From contig NC_088314.1 in the NCBI RefSeq assembly GCF_910592395.1, positions 372,001 to 436,000 on the forward strand: a stretch of DNA of 64,000 nt, in the 5' to 3' direction. This document shows positions 27,101-40,263 of the stretch, piece after piece. Source of the DNA: Lineus longissimus. Lineage: Eukaryota > Nemertea > Pilidiophora > Heteronemertea > Lineidae. Under the pieces are notes generated by a model that was not told the origin of the DNA, ran no database searches, and saw only the letters and a list, made by a program, of their open reading frames with translations. A program made the position numbers and the translations under genes. Each line of letters begins with the position of its first letter. Position 1 is the stretch's first letter.

Positions 27101-27113
27101 CTCGAAGCCATGA
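12159..27113 (+). CDS. GRIPAP1: GRIP1-associated protein 1 (GRASP-1) orthologue, coiled-coil endosomal protein
   Basis: Coding exons: 12159-12200, 12836-12902, 13077-13165, 13439-13546, 13708-13855, 14194-14332, 14447-14526, 14617-14727, 15014-15084, 15197-15276, 15536-15583, 18299-18611, 18801-18896, 19133-19279, 19515-19628, 19869-20111, 20218-20317, 20791-20921, 21982-22180, 22432-22586 and 27027-27113. These give 855 residues, and human GRIPAP1 is of similar length. An optional 39-nt exon lies at 21546-21584. Diagnostic segments are the start MASSLSDDEFNRMQIQLLEL, LQAENMALQKNVA, KGWLERRLDEAE, MKDLKHQLRGERKRAEKLQE, QQEKWMYEEKLAHLE, AMAEDLLTKTAII and LTKNMHLQKDMDSLSEELVK. Most of the chain is predicted coiled coil. 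GRASP-1 is known as a Rab4 effector acting at recycling endosomes in AMPA-receptor recycling. The donor of exon 17 is repeated five times by a minisatellite. Intron 11 (15584-18298) holds nothing recognised, and the last intron (22587-27026) is packed with minisatellites. Confidence 0.94.
20291..20465 (+). repeat. 35-bp minisatellite spanning the exon-17 splice donor of GRIPAP1, five copies
   Basis: Five exact-length 35-bp units carry the last 27 nt of exon 17 followed by GTGAGTAG. Potential donors are at 20318, 20353, 20388, 20423 and 20458. Only the first keeps the frame: reading past it gives Cys-Glu-stop from TGTGAGTAG. The only variation seen is TACTCTCC versus TGCTCTCC. Confidence 0.97.
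21546..21584 (+). CDS. GRIPAP1: Probable 39-nt cassette exon of GRIPAP1
   Basis: The acceptor GGCTCTTACAG is followed by 13 open codons (HDMSFGATSPIKE) and a consensus donor GTGAGT. The exon is phase 0 on both sides, exactly matching the phase-0 ends of the exons at 20921 and 21982, so inclusion adds 13 residues without a shift. It lies in the low-complexity Ser/Pro linker before the C-terminal coiled coil, where length varies between species. This is inferred from splice signals and phase only. Confidence 0.55.
22640..22712 (+). mobile_element. tRNA-derived SINE head in GRIPAP1 intron 20
   Basis: The order is tRNA-like: an A-box-like stretch (AGTCAGGTGGTGAATG), an anticodon-arm-like middle, then a B-box-like GTGGGTTAGATTCAC at about the right distance. 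A minisatellite begins directly behind it. It is a diverged SINE fragment, not a functional tRNA gene. Confidence 0.5.
22728..22866 (+). repeat. 33-bp minisatellite in GRIPAP1 intron 20, four copies plus partial
   Basis: Units of 33 bp begin GCCGAAGCATGTGGTGTGTG and are essentially identical. They lie directly downstream of the SINE-like sequence. The open reading frames through it are by-products of the period being a multiple of 3. Confidence 0.95.
23206..23463 (+). repeat. 51-bp minisatellite in GRIPAP1 intron 20, five copies
   Basis: Five identical 51-bp units begin TGACTGTGCCAGGTCCTGAT. The apparent long frames on both strands are explained by the 17-codon period without stops. Confidence 0.95.
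24034..24141 (+). repeat. 37-bp tandem repeat in GRIPAP1 intron 20, three copies
   Basis: Three copies of a 37-bp unit begin TCCCACAGAGCTGTGACTGT at 24034, 24071 and 24108. The only difference seen is GGGCAG/GGGCGG. Confidence 0.92.
24723..25158 (+). repeat. 39-bp minisatellite in GRIPAP1 intron 20, eleven copies plus partial
   Basis: Eleven units of 39 bp begin TGGTTCTCCTTCAATACCAA; the only common variant is CTAATCC/CTAGTCC. Both strands are open over ~500 bp because the period is 13 codons. A diverged copy of the unit with its right flank recurs at about 25260-25350, suggesting an older, larger duplication. Confidence 0.96.
25731..26593 (+). repeat. 72-bp minisatellite in GRIPAP1 intron 20, twelve copies
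   Basis: Twelve 72-bp units begin CAATGCTGTATGCTGTGG. Few sites vary (GTGAGGG/GCGAGGG, CTCATGG/CTCTTGG, GGTGAGG/GGTGCGG, ATGCTG/ATCCTG). The longest open frames of the window (332 and 399 codons, opposite strands) cover this array and are periodicity artefacts. Confidence 0.96.
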
Positions 27114-29551
27114 TCTGAGACAGACAACCACATGTGATGCCATTCCATTATGCTACGCTAAGTTTTGGAACAAGTTTATAGTTCCAGATCATGACTCACA
27201 AAGATGATCAATTCACCTCTTCCCGCATGAGCACCCCTCATGGTAGAGCTTGGTTGTGGTGTAACAAATGGTAGGCCTTTGATCTTTCTGACATTGCATC
27301 ACTACTGACGTCGATTTCAACAGTGTCTGGCCCAACCATTCCACCTCAGAGGTACTTGTCCAGAAGTAGGCTCATTGATGAATTAAGGACCATTGTATGA
27401 TGATTAATGATGAAGGTGATTACATCACTTCAGGGTTTGTAAGTTTTAGCCAAAGTTTCTTTGCCTAAGGTCTTATTAGTATTCTTGGACGTCCAGGGAA
27501 TGGTATATTTAGTATTCCTGTTATAGTGTTGAGTGACAGTGTGTAAGGAAAGTGGTGTTTGTAGGATGGTTTAGTGTGCAAAAGGTAAAAACAGGGCCAT
27601 AATTAGTGGGGAGGGGCGGGGCTACTGCTACCCTGAACATCATGGAAACTCGCAATAACTATTATCTTGTTCAGTTTTGAATAGGCAGAGCAATGTCCCA
27701 GGAAACGTTATGTGAGAAATGACGTCCTCCAAATAACTCCCCAGATCTTGACAACTCGCACTTTCCTTGAACTCTGCCCAATACACTGCCATTTTCATTC
27801 CTTCCTTCAATAATTGTGATGTAACAGATGTCTAAATAAGAGACCAGCTCATTCCAACTTGTTAAAAACGACTTGAACATGTGCTATCACTAAGTAGCAG
27901 AAAAAGGACAGTCGCGTTTGCCGAGTTAAATGACCTGGCATATATAAGATGTTTATAAATAACCTAAGAGATCATGATGTCTAGTCAAGTCTTATTTTTG
28001 TTCTTTAGCTCAAGATTATGTTTAGCATCAGAGTGTTTGTTTTGTAAGAATTGATGTGTTTAAAGTCTTAAAGAATTATAAATCTTTCCAATTGGGCGGT
28101 GTGTGTCGTTTGTCCATGTACAGTTCCTTAGTATTGCTATGAAGGCTTCATAAAGCTGGAAGTGTGTGGGGTGGGGGAGGGAGTCTAGACTTGCTCTTGT
28201 AGAATTGAATGTTGCTGCAGCCTGTCAACAAATGTCCAATTTGTTTATTTAGATCCGGTGATGGTGTAATGGAGATCTGACTATGATATAGATAAGGTCA
28301 AATAGTCTTGTTATGCTGAGTATACACAGGTAAACAATCAGTGTTGTATGACTCATAGTTTGCTCATCATTTACAAACCTGTCATTAATCTGTTTGTGGG
28401 AGCGATCAACTGACTTCACTGTTCAGTTCTGGGTGTTCTGCTTCATGGTTTATGAAGGAAGTCGGGCAGTGGACTCACCAACAATCTCGAGGATGACAGG
28501 TAGGTCAAGCTGTCATCCATAAGATGATGTTACATAACCAAGAGGCGAGGCCATCTCCCAACTCATTCACCAAGCTGTTAGCCAGAGTCAGCCCCCCCCC
28601 CCGGGGTCAGCCAGTCTGCATGTGTTGTGGGAAATGGGTTTGAGTGACGAACTCTTGAGGTACATGTGTGTACATATCTAGTCAACCATGTAAATGTTGT
28701 ACAGAGCAGATTCAATTGTTGTAATATTCTTAGAATCTATTCATGGTGAAGGTTGACTTTGTTCTAGCAGTCACCTCCATTTACAGGACACTTATTTCGT
28801 GAAGTTTCAGCCAAAGTTTGTGAGCTATATCAAGTGCATTTCATTCTTGGCATATTGCTGTTATCATATCTCAATACTGTAGTAACGTTGTCAAAAACCA
28901 AACCATAGTCCTCATTCAATCTCGATATTGTGCAATTGTTCACTTATTAGATCTTTTAAAAAGGTTAAGAATTGTCAATATGTATATATATACTTTGATG
29001 TACTATGGAGTAGACCAATAACCAAAGTATTTCACTTCAGTTGTGAAGTATATGTCACTATGTGCTAATGATTGAGCTGACCATAAGCTGGTGTCGTCTA
29101 CGAGATATCGGGCAAGAATCAATGCATGGTTGGTTGGTCACACTTGCGAGACGACCTCCAAATTAAGCAGGAAAGCTATCGTCTGATGACGCCTTTTAAA
29201 ATGGGATCGGTAGGTCATTTGGTGACGTCAGTAAGACATCAGTCACATCAATTTCAGAATAGATGTGAAGTAAAGAACCCCATGATTGCAATGTGTAAAG
29301 TTAGGACAATTCATGTAGGATATATTGTCGCTGTTCTGACAGCCTAACAGTTTTGTGATTAGTGGCAAGTTGGTGAAATGCCTGAATACCAAGATGTTGT
29401 GAGGTTCCTTTCATTGTATGGTTTTGTTTTATATTTCGTAGAAAAAACAGTGTTTTAGATCTGTGAATATGTACATAATATTATTATTTATGAACTGTAT
29501 ATTTTCGTTTTATCGGTGCTGTATAGTTATATGTTAATTGGCCAGAATAAA
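27114..29551 (+). other. Long 3' UTR of GRIPAP1 with polyadenylation signal
   Basis: After the stop codon there is ~2.4 kb of AT-rich sequence without recognisable exons, ending in AATAAA at 29546-29551, which is the likely 3' end. The 58-bp satellite begins ~95 bp later. A C-tract occurs near 28593-28603. Earlier alternative ends are possible. Confidence 0.55.
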
Positions 29552-29644
29552 ACTGGAACATTCAAAACAAAAGCTTTCATTCATTCGTCCTCATAGAAAT
29601 GGGTTTAACTTGTCAATAAACTCACCTGTTGCAATCTATCTGTT

Positions 29645-32600
29645 CTGTCTTAAATGGGTTGTTCCTAAACCCAATACACAGTCACCCACAGCTAGCACTG
29701 ATCTGTCTTAGATGGGTTGTTCCCAAACCCAATACACAATCACCCACAGCCAGCACTGATCTGTCTTAGATGGGTTGTTCCCAAACCCAATACACAATCA
29801 CCCACAGCTAGCACTGATCTGTCTTAAATGGGTTGTTCCCAAACCCAATACACAATCACCCACAGCTAGCACTGATCTGTCTTAGATGGGTTGTCCCCAA
29901 ACCCAATACACAATCACCCACAGCTAGCACTGATCTGTCTTAAATGGGTTGTTCCCAAACCCAATACACAATCACCCACAGCTAGCACTGATCTGTCTTA
30001 GATGGGTTGTCCCCAAACCCAATACACAATCACCCACAGCCAGCACTGATCTGTCTTAGATGGGTTGTCCCCAAACCCAATACACAATCACCCACAGCTA
30101 GCACTGATCTGTCTTAGATGGGTTGTTCCTGAACCCAATACACAATCACCCACAGCTAGCACTGATCTCTCTTAGATGGGTTGTTCCTGAACCCAATACA
30201 CAATCACCCACAGCTAGCACTGATCTGTCTTAGATGGGTTGTCCCCAAACCCAATACACAATCACCCACAGCTAGCACTGATCTGTCTTAGATGGGTTGT
30301 TCCTGAACCCAATACACAATCACCCACAGCTAGCACTGATCTGTCTTAGATGGGTTGTTCCTGAACCCAATACACAATCACCCACAGCTAGCACTGATCT
30401 GTCTTAGATGGGTTGTTCCTGAACCCAATACACAATCACCCACAGCTAGCACTGATCTGTCTTAGATGGGTTGTTCCCAAACCCAATACACAATCACCCA
30501 CAGCTAGCACTGATCTGTCTTAGATGGGTTGTCCCCAAACCCAATACACAATCACCCACAGCTAGCACTGATCTGTCTTAGATGGGTTGTCCCTGAACCC
30601 AATACACAATCACCCACAGCTAGCACTGACCTGTCTTAAATGGGTTGTTCCTGAACCCAATACACAATCACCCACAGCTAGCACTGACCTGTCTTAAATG
30701 GGTTGTTCCTGAACCCAATACACAATCACCCACAGCTAGCACTGATCTGTCTTAGATGGGTTGTCCCTGAACCCAATACACAATCACCCACAGCTAGCAC
30801 TGACCTGTCTTAAATGGGTTGTTCCTGAACCCAATACACAATCACCCACAGCTAGCACTGATCTGTCTTAGATGGGTTGTTCCCAGACCCAATACACAAT
30901 CACCCACAGCTAGCACTGATCTGTCTTAAATGGGTTGTTCCCAAACCCAATACACAATCACCCACAGCTAGCACTGATCTGTCTTAGATGGGTTGTCCCT
31001 GAACCCAATACACAATCACCCACAGCTAGCACTGATCTGTCTTAGATGGGTTGTTCCCAGACCCAATACACAATCACCCACAGCTAGCACTGATCTGTCT
31101 TAGATGGGTTGTCCCTGAACCCAATACACAATCACCCACAGCTAGCACTGACCTGTCTTAAATGGGTTGTTCCTGAACCCAATACACAATCACCCACAGC
31201 TAGCACTGATCTGTCTTAGATGGGTTGTTCCCAGACCCAATACACAATCACCCACAGCTAGCACTGATCTGTCTTAAATGGGTTGTTCCCAAACCCAATA
31301 CACAATCACCCACAGCCAGCACTGATCTGTCTTAGATGGGTTGTTCCCAAACCCAATACACAATTGCCCACAGCTAGCACTGACCTGTCTTAAATGGGTT
31401 GTTCCCAAACCCAATACACAATCACCCACAGCTAGCACTGATCTGTCTTAGATGGGTTGTCCCCAAACCCAATACACAATCACCCACAGCTAGCACTGAT
31501 CTGTCTTAAATGGGTTGTTCCCAAACCCAATACACAATCACCCACAGCTAGCACTGATCTGTCTTAGATGGGTTGTCCCCAAACCCAATACACAATCACC
31601 CACAGCTAGCACTGATCTGTCTTAGATGGGTTGTTCCCAAACCCAATACACAATCACCCACAGCCAGCACTGATCTGTCTTAAATGGGTTGTTCCCAAAC
31701 CCAATACACAATCACCCACAGCCAGCACTGATCTGTCTTAGATGGGTTGTCCCCAAACCCAATACACAATCACCCACAGCTAGCACTGATCTGTCTTAAA
31801 TGGGTTGTTCCCAAACCCAATACACAATCACCCACAGCTAGCACTGATCTGTCTTAGATGGGTTGTCCCCAAACCCAATACACAATCACCCACAGCTAGC
31901 ACTGATCTGTCTTAGATGGGTTGTTCCCAAACCCAATACACAATCACCCACAGCTAGCACTGATCTGTCTTAAATGGGTTGTTCCCAAACCCAATACACA
32001 ATCACCCACAGCCAGCACTGATCTGTCTGAGATGGGTTGTTCCCAAACCCAATACACAATCACCCACAGCTAGCACTGATCTGTCTTAAATGGGTTGTTC
32101 CCAAACCCAATACACAATCACCCACAGCTAGCACTGATCTGTCTTAGATGGGTTGTTCCCAAACCCAATACACAATCACCCACAGCTAGCACTGACCTGT
32201 CTTAGATGGGTTGTCCCCAAACCCAATACACAATCACCCACAGCTAGCACTGATCTGTCTTAGATGGGTTGTTCCCAAACCCAATACACAATCACCCACA
32301 GCTAGCACTGATCTGTCTTAGATGGGTTGTCCCCAAACCCAATACACAATCACCCACAGCCAGCACTGATCTGTCTTAGATGGGTTGTCCCTGAACCCAA
32401 TACACAATCACCCACAGCTAGCACTGATCTGTCTTAGATGGGTTGTCCCTGAACCCAATACACAATCACCCACAGCCAGCACTGATCTGTCTTAGATGGG
32501 TTGTCCCCAAACCCAATACACAATCACCCACAGCTAGCACTGATCTGTCTTAGATGGGTTGTCCCCAAACCCAATACACAATCACCCACAGCTAGCACTG

Positions 32601-35600
32601 ATCTGTCTTACATGGGTTGTTCCCAGACCCAATACACAATCACCCACAGCCAGCACTGATCTGTCTTAGATGGGTTGTTCCCAAACCCAATACACAATCA
32701 CCCACAGCTAGCACTGATCTGTCTTAGATGGGTTGTTCCTGAACCCAATACACAATCACCCACAGCTAGCACTGATCTGTCTTAAATGGGTTGTTCCCAA
32801 ACCCAATACACAATCACCCACAGCTAGCACTGATCTGTCTTAGATGGGTTGTTCCCAGACCCAATACACAATCACCCACAGCTAGCACTGATCTGTCTTA
32901 GATGGGTTGTTCCCAAACCCAATACACAATTGCCCACAGCTAGCACTGACCTGTCTTAAATGGGTTGTTCCCAAACCCAATACACAATCACCCACAGCTA
33001 GCACTGATCTGTCTTAGATGGGTTGTTCCTGAACCCAATACACAATCACCCACAGCCAGCACTGATCTGTCTTAGATGGGTTGTTCCTGAACCCAATACA
33101 CAATCACCCACAGCTAGCACTGATCTGTCTTAGATGGGTTGTTCCTGAACCCAATACACAATAACCCACAGCTAGCACTGATCTGTCTTAGATGGGTTGT
33201 CCCCAAACCCAATACACAATCACCCACAGCTAGCACTGATCTGTCTTAGATGGGTTGTTCCCAAACCCAATACACAATCACCCACAGCCAGCACTGATCT
33301 GTCTTAGATGGGTTGTCCCCAAACCCAATACACAATCACCCACAGCTAGCACTGATCTGTCTTAAATGGGTTGTTCCCAAACCCAATACACAATCACCCA
33401 CAGCTAGCACTGATCTGTCTTAGATGGGTTGTTCCCAAACCCAATCACCCACAGCCAGCACTGATCTGTCTTAGATGGGTTGTTCCCAAACCCAATACAC
33501 AATCACCCACAGCTAGCACTGATCTGTCTTAGATGGGTTGTCCCTGAACCCAATACACAATCACCCACAGCTAGCACTGACCTGTCTTAAATGGGTTGTT
33601 CCCAAACCCAATACACAATCACCCACAGCCAGCACTGATCTGTCTTAGATGGGTTGTTCCCAAACCCAATACACAATCACCCACAGCCAGCACTGATCTG
33701 TCTTAGATGGGTTGTCCCCAAACCCAATACACAATCACCCACAGCTAGCACTGATCTGTCTTAGATGGGTTGTTCCCAAACCCAATACACAATCACCCAC
33801 AGCTAGCACTGATCTGTCTTAGATGGGTTGTTCCCAGACCCAATACACAATCACCCACAGCCAGCACTGATCTGTCTTAGATGGGTTGTTCCCAAACCCA
33901 ATACACAATCACCCACAGCTAGCACTGATCTGTCTTAGATGGGTTGTTCCCAAACCCAATACACAATCACCCACAGCTAGCACTGATCTGTCTTAGATGG
34001 GTTGTTCCCAGACCCAATACACAATCACCCACAGCCAGCACTGATCTGTCTTAGATGGGTTGTTCCCAAACCCAATACACAATCACCCACAGCCAGCACT
34101 GATCTGTCTTAGATGGGTTGTTCCCAAACCCAATACACAATCACCCACAGCTAGCACTGATCTGTCTTAGATGGGTTGTTCCCAAACCCAATACACAATC
34201 ACCCACAGCTAGCACTGATCTGTCTTAGATGGGTTGTTCCCAGACCCAATACACAATCACCCACAGCTAGCACTGATCTGTCTTAGATGGGTTGTTCCCA
34301 AACCCAATACACAATCACCCACAGCTAGCACTGATCTGTCTTAGATGGGTTGTTCCCAAACCCAATCACCCACAGCCAGCACTGATCTGTCTTAGATGGG
34401 TTGTTCCCAAACCCAATACACAATCACCCACAGCCAGCACTGATCTGTCTTAGATGGGTTGTTCCTGAACCCAATACACAATCACCCACAGCTAGCACTG
34501 ATCTGTCTTAAATGGGTTGTTCCCAAACCCAATACACAATCACCCACAGCCAGCACTGATCTGTCTTAGATGGGTTGTCCCTGAACCCAATACACAATCA
34601 CCCACAGCTAGCACTGATCTGTCTTAGATGGGTTGTCCCTGAACCCAATACACAATCACCCACAGCCAGCACTGATCTGTCTTAGATGGGTTGTCCCCAA
34701 ACCCAATACACAATCACCCACAGCTAGCACTGATCTGTCTTAGATGGGTTGTTCCTGAACCCAATACACAATCACCCACAGCCAGCACTGATCTGTCTTA
34801 GATGGGTTGTCCCCAAACCCAATACACAATCACCCACAGCTAGCACTGATCTGTCTTAGATGGGTTGTTCCTGAACCCAATACACAATCACCCACAGCCA
34901 GCACTGATCTGTCTTAGATGGGTTGTTCCCAAACCCAATACACAATCACCCACAGCCAGCACTGATCTGTCTTAGATGGGTTGTTCCCAAACCCAATACA
35001 CAATCACCCACAGCTAGCACTGATCTGTCTTAGATGGGTTGTCCCTGAACCCAATACACAATCACCCACAGCTAGCACTGATCTGTCTTAGATGGGTTGT
35101 TCCCAAACCCAATACACAATCACCCACAGCTAGCACTGATCTGTCTTAGATGGGTTGTCCCCAAACCCAATACACAATCACCCACAGCTAGCACTGATCT
35201 GTCTTAGATGGGTTGTCCCCAAACCCAATACACAATCACCCACAGCTAGCACTGATCTGTCTTAGATGGGTTGTTCCCAAACCCAATACACAATCACCCA
35301 CAGCCAGCACTGATCTGTCTTAGATGGGTTGTTCCCAAACCCAATACACAATCACCCACAGCTAGCACTGATCTGTCTTAGGTGGGTTGTTCCCAGACCC
35401 AATACACAATCACCCACAGCTAGCACTGATCTGTCTTAGATGGGTTGTCCCCAAACCCAATACACAATCACCCACAGCTAGCACTGATCTGTCTTAGATG
35501 GGTTGTTCCCAGACCCAATACACAATCACCCACAGCTAGCACTGACCTGTCTTAAATGGGTTGTTCCCAAACCCAATACACAATCACCCACAGCTAGCAC

Positions 35601-37460
35601 TGATCTGTCTTAGATGGGTTGTCCCCAAACCCAATACACAATCACCCACAGCTAGCACTGATCTGTCTTAGATGGGTTGTTCCCAGACCCAATACACAAT
35701 CACCCACAGCTAGCACTGATCTGTCTTAAATGGGTTGTTCCCAAACCCAATACACAATCACCCACAGCTAGCACTGATCTGTCTTAGATGGGTTGTTCCC
35801 AAACCCAATACACAATCACCCACAGCTAGCACTGATCTGTCTTAGATGGGTTGTTCCCAAACCCAATACACAATCACCCACAGCCAGCACTGATCTGTCT
35901 TAGATGGGTTGTTCCCAAACCCAATACACAATCACCCACAGCTAGCACTGATCTGTCTTAGATGGGTTGTTCCCAAACCCAATACACAATCACCCACAGC
36001 TAGCACTGATCTGTCTTAGATGGGTTGTTCCCAAACCCAATACACAATCACCCACAGCCAGCACTGATCTGTCTTAGATGGGTTGTCCCCAAACCCAATA
36101 CACAATCACCCACAGCTAGCACTGATCTGTCTTAGATGGGTTGTTCCCAGACCCAATACACAATCACCCACAGCTAGCACTGATCTGTCTTAGATGGGTT
36201 GTTCCTAAACCCAATCACCCACAGCTAGCACTGATCTGTCTTAGATGGGTTGTTCCCAAACCCAATACACAATCACCCACAGCTAGCACTGATCTGTCTT
36301 AGATGGGTTGTTCCTGAACCCAATACACAATCACCCACAGCTAGCACTGATCTGTCTTAAATGGGTTGTTCCCAAACCCAATACACAATCACCCACAGCT
36401 AGCACTGATCTGTCTTAGATGGGTTGTCCCCAAACCCAATACACAATCACCCACAGCTAGCACTGATCTGTCTTAGATGGGTTGTTCCCAAACCCAATAC
36501 ACAATCACCCACAGCCAGCACTGATCTGTCTTAGATGGGTTGTCCCCAAACCCAATACACAATCACCCACAGCTAGCACTGATCTGTCTTAGATGGGTTG
36601 TTCCCAAACCCAATACACAATCACCCACAGCTAGCACTGATCTGTCTTAGATGGGTTGTTCCCAAACCCAATACACAATCACCCACAGCTAGCACTGATC
36701 TGTCTTAGATGGGTTGTCCCTGAACCCAATACACAATCACCCACAGCTAGCACTGATCTGTCTTAGATGGGTTGTTCCTGAACCCAATACACAATCACCC
36801 ACAGCTAGCACTGATCTGTCTTAGATGGGTTGTTCCTGAACCCAATACACAATCACCCACAGCTAGCACTGATCTGTCTTAGATGGGTTGTTCCTGAACC
36901 CAATACACAATCACCCACAGCTAGCACTGATCTGTCTTAGATGGGTTGTTCCTGAACCCAATACACAATCACCCACAGCTAGCACTGATCTGTCTTAGAT
37001 GGGTTGTTCCTGAACCCAATACACAATCACCCACAGCTAGCACTGATCTGTCTTAGATGGGTTGTTCCTGAACCCAATACACAATCACCCACAGCTAGCA
37101 CTGATCTGTCTTAGATGGGTTGTTCCCAAACCCAATACACAATCACCCACAGCCAGCACTGATCTGTCTTAGATGGGTTGTCCCCAAACCCAATACACAA
37201 TCACCCACAGCTAGCACTGATCTGTCTTAGATGGGTTGTTCCCAAACCCAATACACAATCACCCACAGCTAGCACTGATCTGTCTTAGATGGGTTGTCCC
37301 CAAACCCAATACACAATCACCCACAGCCAGCACTGATCTGTCTTAGATGGGTTGTTCCCAAACCCAATACACAATTGCCCACAGCCAGCACTGATCTGTC
37401 TTAGATGGGTTGTCCCTGAACCCAATACACAATCACCCACAGCTAGCACTGATCTGTCTT
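29645..37460 (+). repeat. 58-bp satellite array, about 135 copies
   Basis: A 7.8 kb uninterrupted head-to-tail array has monomer CTGTCTTAGATGGGTTGTTC…, period 58. Variation is concentrated at a few sites: TTAGATGG/TTAAATGG; TTCCCAA, TCCCCAA, TTCCTGA, TCCCTGA and TTCCCAG; CTAGC/CCAGC; CTGAT/CTGAC. Three monomers lack 7 bp (ACACAAT) at 33440, 34361 and 36210. Each monomer has an inverted pair TGGGTT…AACCCA able to form a short hairpin. It lies between the GRIPAP1 3' end and the KCND start. No spacers occur, so it is not CRISPR-like. Confidence 0.99.
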
Positions 37461-37667
37461 CCTGTCTATCAAGTCTGGTTGTGCCAGCATTTCCTGTCTA
37501 TCCGGTTCTGGTTGTGACAGCATATGCTGTATTATCAGGTCCGGGTTGTGGCAGCATGTTATGGTATGGTTGTTGCAGTATCTGCTGTCTCTTCAGGTCT
37601 GGTGTTCTGACTTCATGCAATCCCTTTATGAAAATGATTAAGTATTCATCATGTGAAAATGAGACAC

Positions 37668-37869
37668 ATTTTTCCGAAGGGTGGAGACAAGGTCCACCCT
37701 GTAGAAACATGGTGCACTACGTTGGGAGAGTACACATCTAGATCAGACAGTGCACCTAGTGAAGATTATGGCACATCCAGCAAAGACTTGGTACACTCTC
37801 TGGTAACATGGGGAGCTATGAAGGGAGGGCACACCCAGAAGAGGTATGGTGCACGACTGTCTCATTGGC
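37668..37869 (+). repeat. ~200-bp dispersed repeat, copy A
   Basis: Similar in the same orientation to 40264-40470, sharing AGGGTGGAGACAAGG, GTAGAAACATGGTGCACTA, GGCACATCCAGCAAA and ACTTGGTACACTCTC, and ending GACTGTCTCATTGG. Substitutions and small indels are spread along the copy. A further short piece (CTACTGTCTCATTGGCAAAATT) occurs near 39110-39145. Confidence 0.85.
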
Positions 37870-39608
37870 CGAAATTTGTTTCTCGAGGTAACAATATAGA
37901 GCGACGGTAAAATACACAGGCCCTTTGGGGTGGAAAACAGAAATCTCCTCGTTTTTCACTTTTGATCCATTGTCTTTGAACAGGGTGACAAGTTCATGTC
38001 CTGCAGGGTGGCCCAGAATTATTTTCCCTCGCACAATGGATACACACTAGAAATGTGCAAGGGAAGACCATTCTGGACCACCCTGTAGAGTTTCATGAGT
38101 TTTCTCATCAGCCTCAGGTCGGCCAATGATTTTGACAGGATCTCAGTTGGCGCCATCTGAGCTAAAAAAGTGGAACTATTTGTTTACTTAGAATTTAAAA
38201 GGGGAAACGGGGGACGAGTTGTTTCATTAACCCCAAACATGGTACTGACGACCGTCACAGCTTTGCTCTAATCCAACCTACTTACAAACCAGGACCGTTA
38301 TATACAAAATCTCGCATCATTACTCCTGTGGGGACGTTTCATGTGCGTAGGCCTACTATGTAGTAGTAACGGCCAACGGTAGGGGAGCCAGGAGCGGGCT
38401 CAGGACACAAACGGGCTCAAATCTGTGATAGGGTCCGTGTACATTCGGGAGATACATTTTCGTGATTTAAAAAAAAATCAATGCTGGGAGTTTCATCAAA
38501 CTTTGCAGAAGTGTAGTCCTACATCTTGTCAATGTCATAAGTGAATTTGAAAAAGTTATAATTATTCTGAATTATTTTATTAGTGTTTTCATGAGACATG
38601 TCAGAATTTGACACAATACGGGGCCGTTTTAACATGCAGCTGTATGTGAGAGAATATCTAGAAAAAGATCGCGTTCCTATTTCAAAATCGACCGAAATTC
38701 TGTTATTGATATCATTTAAAATCAAACCCAAAATATCTACTTTAATTGTCATCGAGTCATCCAGCTTGAGGCTTGCATGGGTATGACCATAATTAGTCAG
38801 TGCAATTATTCGGCAATTTGGTGTAGCTGACTCAGCAATTAATTAGGTAATCCTTGTCTATCAATTAACAAACAAGTGATCAGATTTACCATACTCACCA
38901 TGATTTTTCCCTTCAAATTTCTTGGCAGAGGTGCTTACAAATTCCTCACCTATATAAGCTGAGGCTGTCCGCAAGTTGAATTCCCTCATCCAGGAAGACA
39001 CGAGACGTAATTTGCCTTGCGTAAGGACAGAATTCAGTGCAGCTGTCTCATTAGCCCACTGAAATAGACTTTGATCCGCTACGCTCTAACAGTTGTAGTG
39101 GGAAGGGCCAGGTCGCCCTACTGTCTCATTGGCAAAATTCATTTCTGAATAACATTGCCCTCCTCTGCAGATACACAACAGCAGAAATCACCCTACGAGC
39201 AGGCTAACATTAACTTCGGGGACCTGAGTTAGACCTGGAGGAATTACCCAGCCCAGCGTAAAGAGTCGCAGGGCCCTTAGAGCAGCAACCCAATGAAGAG
39301 CAGCTGTTCAGGGAAAATATGACCTAATCCCTTCAAGCAGTGAGACACCACTTCGGGGAATGAGTGTGATGGTCGAAGATAGTTGGGTCAGGATATATTT
39401 CAAAAACATTTAAAATTTCCCATGGTTTACATTTTGGACATTTTGATTTTTTCTTGTAATGATTCCTCTTCTATGGTATGATATTTAGAAGTATGTCAGA
39501 GAAGATGTCATAGAAGATATATGAAAGAAATTTCTCATGTGTCTTGATTTAAAAAGTTACATTGTCTTAATAAATCAAATGATTCTTTTGATATGATATT
39601 CCAGAAGA

Positions 39609-39936
39609 GACTGATTTGGCCTGGCTGTGACCGTCTCATCTCTCTCACCTTGTCAACACGGTCGAGCAGCCAGGACTGATTCGGCCTGACTCTGACTCTC
39701 TGACCATGTTGACAACTTGGCAGAGCAGCCAAGACTGATGTGGCCTGGCTGTGACTGTCTCATCTCTCTCACTATGTTGACAACTTGGCAGAGCAGCCAA
39801 GACTGATTTGGCCTGGCTGTGACTGTCTCATCTCTCTCATCATGTTGTCAACACGGTGGAGCAGCCAGGACAGATTCGACCTGGCTGTGACTTCCTCATC
39901 TCTCTCACCATGTTGACAACTTGGCAGAGCAGCCAA
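39609..39936 (+). repeat. Degenerate ~59-68 bp tandem repeat, five copies
   Basis: Five units begin GACTGATTTGGCCTGGCTGT or a variant and end in GAGCAGCCA(A/G). Lengths differ through small indels in the TCTCATCTCTCTCA part. The array is older than the other minisatellites, judging by its divergence. Confidence 0.85.
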
Positions 39937-40263
39937 CACTTGCGTTCTACATGGGTGATACAAGACAACTGATTTGGTTGTACCATGGTAATCATCTCAC
40001 AAGGACGGACAATGGAACAACCAACCTCTGCCAGCTGGTTATCTGATCTCACGAGACTGGTAGTACACAATATCTACCGGTACCTGACAACTATTTAAGT
40101 ACAACTTGAGTACTACTTGGGACCACACTTATCTTAGAAGACTGATGAATCCTCCCAATGTCCTTTTTCTCATGCAAAACGTGCCACCACAAATATATCA
40201 ATATAGCCAGGCTTGGCCCAGGGTGGCTCACTGACCTTGGGCAGCCAGGTGTGGGCCAGGTCA

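Noticed and set aside
29645-37460. Direct repeats reminiscent of a CRISPR array
   Set aside because: The 58-bp monomers are contiguous with no unique spacers, and the genome is animal; it is a satellite.
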